Source of the DNA: Candidatus Latescibacterota bacterium
Lineage (GTDB): Bacteria > Latescibacterota > MVCY01
Direction of reading: 5' to 3'
DNA: 8,699 nucleotides
Assembly: GCA_030640765.1 (NCBI GenBank)
Contig: DAOWIT010000007.1
Location: 1-8,699 of the forward strand
Position numbers and translations under genes: made by a program. The notes under the pieces were generated by a model. The model had not been told where the DNA came from, searched no databases, and was given only the letters and a program-made list of their open reading frames with translations. Shown here in pieces: positions 6,139 through 8,699 of this stretch (within the stretch, counting starts at the first letter, position 1; the number at the start of each line of letters is the position of its first letter).

Positions 6139-6579
6139 TTATTTTTTATTTACAATCTCAATCTTTACCTTGGCTATTCCAGTGAGCACCAGGCCTATTT
6201 TTTTCGCCGCCGCATAGGAGAGGTCTAAAATCCTACCCTCAACAAAGGGGCCGCGGTCGTTAACCCGCACCATCACCCACTTCCCATTCTTCAAGTTGGT
6301 CACCTTGATCTTGGTGCCAAAAGAGAGAGTGCGATGTGCGCAGGTGAAGGCAAACATATCATATATTTCCCCGTTGGCGGTCCTTCGATTGTGAAACTGC
6401 TTGCCATAGTAAGAAGTTATGCCAATTTGGTACACTCCCCGGGGAAGCTTTTCGGTTTGCTTTTGAGTCCTATGACGACGGAATCGAGGGGCTGGGGCAC
6501 AATCCAAAAAGATAAAAGATAAAAGAAGAAAGATAAAAAAGGATAGGACCAAGGCCTTTTTCCCTCCCCCTTCTTTCAT
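6139..6579 (-). CDS. rlpA: RlpA-like septal ring lipoprotein (double-psi beta-barrel)
   Basis: RlpA proteins bind, and in some species cut, denuded peptidoglycan at the septum. From the ATG at 6579 the protein has 146 residues: a charged start, a hydrophobic stretch (9-25), Cys27 as likely lipid site, a short linker, then the double-psi beta-barrel from about 48 to the end. ITSYYGKQFHNRRTANGE, NLKNGKWV and VNDRGPFVEGRILDLS are diagnostic. Glu71, Asp74 and His82 have the same spacing as the P. aeruginosa catalytic set E120/D123/H131. The SPOR domain of some RlpAs is absent. The lipobox FLDC is poor, with Asp at -1. In-frame ATGs at 6600 and 6621 are alternative starts, all set in a 7-bp repeat. 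Beyond the TAA stop the frame runs on for 25 codons. It follows pyrD on the same strand. Confidence 0.87.
   Translation of the reverse strand: MKEGGGKKALVLSFFIFLLLSFIFLDCAPAPRFRRHRTQKQTEKLPRGVYQIGITSYYGKQFHNRRTANGEIYDMFAFTCAHRTLSFGTKIKVTNLKNGKWVMVRVNDRGPFVEGRILDLSYAAAKKIGLVLTGIAKVKIEIVNKK
6511..6538 (+). repeat. Four GATAAAA-type heptamers inside rlpA
   Basis: GATAAAA, GATAAAA, GAAGAAA and GATAAAA read without a gap on the plus strand. Bases 6515-6534 are the exact reverse complement of 6578-6597, a 20-bp perfect inverted repeat with a 43-base gap. On the coding (minus) strand this array encodes the Phe, Leu and Ile of the RlpA hydrophobic core. Confidence 0.8.
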
Positions 6580-6629
6580 CTTTCTTCTTTTATCTTTCAT
6601 CTTTCTTTTTTTATCTTTCATCTTTCTTT
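6574..6629 (-). repeat. GATGAAA/GATAAAA/GAAGAAA heptamer array
   Basis: Eight 7-base units in tandem on the minus strand, in transcription order: AAAGAAA, GATGAAA, GATAAAA, AAAGAAA, GATGAAA, GATAAAA, GAAGAAA, GATGAAA. The higher-order period is 21 bp, which places three in-frame ATGs at 6621, 6600 and 6579 and encodes repeats of Met-Lys-Asp-Lys-Lys/Arg-Arg-Lys. It fills the gap between the pyrD stop and the likely rlpA start, so it also governs where rlpA translation begins. Confidence 0.85.
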
Positions 6630-7550
6630 TCACTTTTCCACCTCCAGGGTTCCCACTATCTCTGAGATTTTGGCAATGCCTTTCTCCTGGCAGTATTGCT
6701 CTAATCCGTGAATAATTTTCATCATGCACTGGGGATCAACGAAGTTTCCTGTCCCCACCTGAACCACGCTGGCTCCAGTGAGGAGAAATTCCAAGGCATC
6801 TTTGCCCGAGAGAATACCACCGATTCCTACTACTGGTACCTTCACTGCCCCAGCCACTTTCCAGACCATAACCAAAGCCACCGGTTTGATGGCCGGTCCG
6901 GAAAGCCCTCCGGTCACATTGGCTAGCTTTGGCCTTTTAGTTTCCACATTTATCGTCATTCCCAGCAGGGTGTTAATTAAAGAGATGGCATCGGCCCCTG
7001 CCTCTTCGGTTGCCCGCGCTATAGAGACGATGTCGGTCACATTGGGGGTGAGCTTGGCAATAAGGGGAAGCGAGGTTACCTTCCGGGTTTCCCCGATCAC
7101 TTTGGCGGCTGTTTGAGGATCAGAGCCAAACAGGAATCCTCCCTGCTTCACATTGGGACAGGAGATGTTTATCTCCAACCCATCTATCCCCTGGCACCCG
7201 TCCAGCCTGCGGACAACCTCCACATATTCAGCTATCGTGCTCCCGGCCACATTCACGATGACGGCCGTATTAAACTTATGCAGCAGCGGCATCTTCTCTT
7301 TGATAAAGGCGTCAACACCCACATTGGCCAGGCCGATGGCGTTGAGCATTCCAGCGGCAGTCTCCACCGTCCTGGGAGGAGGACTGCCCTCCCTGGGTTC
7401 TAAAGTAATGGCCTTAGTGACCAGCCCACCGAGTCTGTTTATATCTACTAAGTCTGCATATTCGGTTCCGTATCCGAAAGTGCCGGAGGCAGCAAGCACA
7501 GGGTTTTTCAACCTGATGCCGGCGATATTTACCGAAAGATCTGGCCTCAT
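6630..7550 (-). CDS. pyrD: Dihydroorotate dehydrogenase class 1B, catalytic subunit
   Basis: Oxidises dihydroorotate to orotate in pyrimidine synthesis; FMN enzyme of the cytosol, paired with PyrK so that NAD+ can be the acceptor. Starting at the ATG at 7550 it has 306 residues, the normal length. Seen: SGTFGYGTEY (22-31), NAIGLANVGVDAF (70-82), the active-site loop INISCPN with Cys131 as the class 1B base, TGGLSGPAIKP (213-223) and the phosphate-binding GIGGILSG plus VGTGNF (242-249, 265-270). The open frame extends to 7676, but that part lies inside pyrK and lacks similarity, so I reject it. ATGA at 7547-7550 joins it to pyrK. The last codons (LEVEK) and stop run into the purine-rich array. 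Confidence 0.95.
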   Translation of the reverse strand: MRPDLSVNIAGIRLKNPVLAASGTFGYGTEYADLVDINRLGGLVTKAITLEPREGSPPPRTVETAAGMLNAIGLANVGVDAFIKEKMPLLHKFNTAVIVNVAGSTIAEYVEVVRRLDGCQGIDGLEINISCPNVKQGGFLFGSDPQTAAKVIGETRKVTSLPLIAKLTPNVTDIVSIARATEEAGADAISLINTLLGMTINVETKRPKLANVTGGLSGPAIKPVALVMVWKVAGAVKVPVVGIGGILSGKDALEFLLTGASVVQVGTGNFVDPQCMMKIIHGLEQYCQEKGIAKISEIVGTLEVEK

Positions 7551-8371
7551 TCGAATATCACCTCCCCGGCAGGGAACACTGGCCCGTCCACGCATACCCT
7601 CCGGTAGCCGGAGCGGGTCTTCACCACACAACCCAGACAGGCACCCACACCACAGGCCATACGCTGTTCTAAGCAAATCTGACAGGGGATTTTCTGCTGA
7701 CCCGCAATCTGGGCAACTTCTTTAAGCATCCCCTCTGGCCCACAGGCGAAGATATGGCAACTTGCCACAGAACGGTCCATCTGTCTTGTCAACAGGTCGG
7801 TGACCGGGCCCCGATGCCCTTTAGAGCCGTCGTCGGTGGCTACCTCTACGGCTGCTCCCCAAGAGAGAAGCTCACTCTCGGGCAAGATGTACTCTGTTGA
7901 AGCTGCTCCCATCAAAAATACTACCTCCATTTTTTTCCTTTTCTCTTTTTCCACTTCCCACTTCCCATTTCCCATTTTTCTTAAAAGGGTTTCGGCAAGG
8001 AAAATCAAGGGAGCGATGCCGATGCCTCCGGCCACAAGGATGAATTGTCCCGCTACTTTGGGAATAGCGAAACCTCTGCCCAGGGGACCCAGGCAGTCCA
8101 GTTTTTCCCCAGAGCACCTTTGGGAGAGCAGTTTCGTTCCCCTGCCCACAACCTGATACAGGATGCTGACCTTTGCTTCTTCTGGTTTGGTCCGGTGAAT
8201 GCTGAACGGTCTTCTCAGCAGAGGATCGGAGAGAGGACCGATCCGGAGGTGGACGAACTGTCCTGGCTGGGCAGTTTCGGCTACTTGAGGGAGTCCGAGG
8301 TTCAACAGGAAAATGCTCGGGGCAACCTCAAGGTTCGATAAAATCTTTCCTTGTTTTTGGACGACGCTCAT
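7547..8371 (-). CDS. pyrK: Dihydroorotate dehydrogenase electron transfer subunit
   Basis: The iron-sulfur flavoprotein that carries electrons from PyrD to NAD+. From the ATG at 8371 it has 274 residues. Domains: FAD-binding barrel with LRRPFSIH (52-59), LGPLGRGF (94-101), NAD-binding fold with AGGIGIAPL (114-122) and HIFACGPEGML (206-216), and the C-terminal 2Fe-2S site with Cys240, Cys245, Cys248 and Cys260. Between the first helix of the NAD fold and the next strand (MEVVFLMGA) lies a Lys- and Glu-rich stretch at about 131-148, encoded by a 7-bp repeat and not expected in the family. The start overlaps the upstream gene by 44 bases; the longer frame to 8455 is only a shadow of that gene. 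Its stop overlaps the pyrD start by 4 bases. Confidence 0.93.
   Translation of the reverse strand: MSVVQKQGKILSNLEVAPSIFLLNLGLPQVAETAQPGQFVHLRIGPLSDPLLRRPFSIHRTKPEEAKVSILYQVVGRGTKLLSQRCSGEKLDCLGPLGRGFAIPKVAGQFILVAGGIGIAPLIFLAETLLRKMGNGKWEVEKEKRKKMEVVFLMGAASTEYILPESELLSWGAAVEVATDDGSKGHRGPVTDLLTRQMDRSVASCHIFACGPEGMLKEVAQIAGQQKIPCQICLEQRMACGVGACLGCVVKTRSGYRRVCVDGPVFPAGEVIFE
7950..7977 (-). repeat. Four heptamers inside pyrK
   Basis: On the minus strand AAATGGG, AAATGGG, AAGTGGG and AAGTGGA follow each other, flanked by further purine runs (whole tract about 7928-7982). The tract is translated as Lys-, Glu- and Trp-containing codons in the NAD-binding domain of PyrK. Confidence 0.8.
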
Positions 8372-8699
8372 CAGTGGTTTCTGGTAAACTCTCTTTTTGT
8401 TTAATTTCCGACTCTTCTTTACTCTCTTTGCTGAGGCCCAGCTTTTCTGAGGCAATCCGGCCTGGCTGCATGTCAGGGAATCTTTGGGCCAGCTTTTCGT
8501 AAGCCTGGTGGGCCAGAAGGGAATCGCTGAGAATGTATTCGTATGTCCAGGCTATAAGGTACTCTGCCTTGGGGACATAAGGACTTTCTGGATACTGCTC
8601 AGTTAACTTCTTAAGCTGGGGGAGATAGATTTTGGGTGCAGCGCCATCCAGCCTCAGTCTTTCTGCCTGGATAAATATCTCTTCGCCCGGGTCTTCCAG
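8328..8699 (-). CDS. TPR-like protein, 3' part only
   Basis: The minus-strand frame is open from the window edge to a TGA at 8328-8330, giving 123 C-terminal residues. Residues 24-86 look like tetratricopeptide-type helix pairs: YLPQLKKLTEQYPESPYVPK, AEYLIAWTYEYILSD, then AHQAYEKLAQRFPDM. That pattern (AYEKL..RFP) is typical of BamD/YbgF-like or other TPR scaffold proteins. The tail after 88 is highly charged (KESKEESEIKQKES) and probably disordered. No signal or N-terminus can be judged. It overlaps the pyrK start by 44 bases on the same strand, so the two are likely in one operon. Function unknown. Confidence 0.75.
   Translation of the reverse strand: MEDPGEEIFIQAERLRLDGAAPKIYLPQLKKLTEQYPESPYVPKAEYLIAWTYEYILSDSLLAHQAYEKLAQRFPDMQPGRIASEKLGLSKESKEESEIKQKESLPETTDERRPKTRKDFIEP

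Noticed and set aside
6580..6729. Long N-terminal extension of rlpA to an ATG at 6729
   Set aside because: It lies inside pyrD and gives sequence unlike RlpA; the ATG at 6579 places the charged start directly before the hydrophobic stretch.
7551..7676. N-terminal extension of pyrD
   Set aside because: It reads the pyrK iron-sulfur coding region in another frame; the ATG at 7550 overlaps the pyrK stop as ATGA and gives a standard-length class 1B protein.
8372..8455. Start of pyrK at the ATG at 8455
   Set aside because: The extra residues are basic shadow sequence of the TPR gene; PyrK similarity begins just after the ATG at 8371.

Overview
The window reads as chromosome of an uncultured Gram-negative bacterium. 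It carries an RlpA-type envelope protein and what looks like the C-terminal end of an outer-membrane beta-barrel. GTG starts are frequent and the coding is dense. Purine-rich heptamer satellites, a GxxExxY cassette and a compact hairpin palindrome are the kind of content I associate with genomes of candidate phyla, but the phylum cannot be fixed from this sequence alone.

Plus strand, 1-5144. The window opens inside panD (aspartate 1-decarboxylase, beta-alanine for pantothenate/CoA). It is followed by a xylose-isomerase-like TIM-barrel sugar isomerase/epimerase and then by a broken second copy of the last 36 codons of panD, stop included. Next come a metallo-beta-lactamase-fold hydrolase of the COG1237 type overlapping a class I SAM methyltransferase by 10 bases. 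A GxxExxY (PD-(D/E)XK-like) gene follows inside inverted repeats whose left end supplies the methyltransferase stop codon. Last is a translationally coupled pair: a radical SAM enzyme with a C-terminal winged helix, and a DUF89 subfamily I metal-dependent phosphatase-like protein.

Spacer, 5145-5309. This lies between convergent genes. It holds three TGGTGA heptamers and a 50-bp near-perfect palindrome made of two mirror-image hairpins whose stems differ by base-pair-preserving CG/GC swaps.

Minus strand, 8699-5310. Read in transcription order: the 3' end of a TPR-like protein, pyrK, pyrD, rlpA, a remnant resembling an outer-membrane protein C-terminus, and a MarC-family membrane protein. PyrK and PyrD (ATGA overlap) form the NAD-linked class 1B dihydroorotate dehydrogenase of pyrimidine synthesis.

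The most unusual theme is repeat DNA with a strict 7-bp period. It occurs in the 5145-5167 spacer, across the pyrD/rlpA junction, on the opposite strand inside the rlpA signal-peptide region, and inside pyrK. At two of these places it is translated: it provides the charged N-region and the hydrophobic core of the RlpA signal sequence, and an apparent lysine-rich insertion of about 17 residues in PyrK. Because 3 x 7 = 21 bp, such a repeat can grow inside a gene without breaking frame. No previously undescribed defence or metabolic system is evident. The repeat-into-protein phenomenon, the GxxExxY cassette, the radical SAM/DUF89 pair and the panD duplication deserve the closest look.
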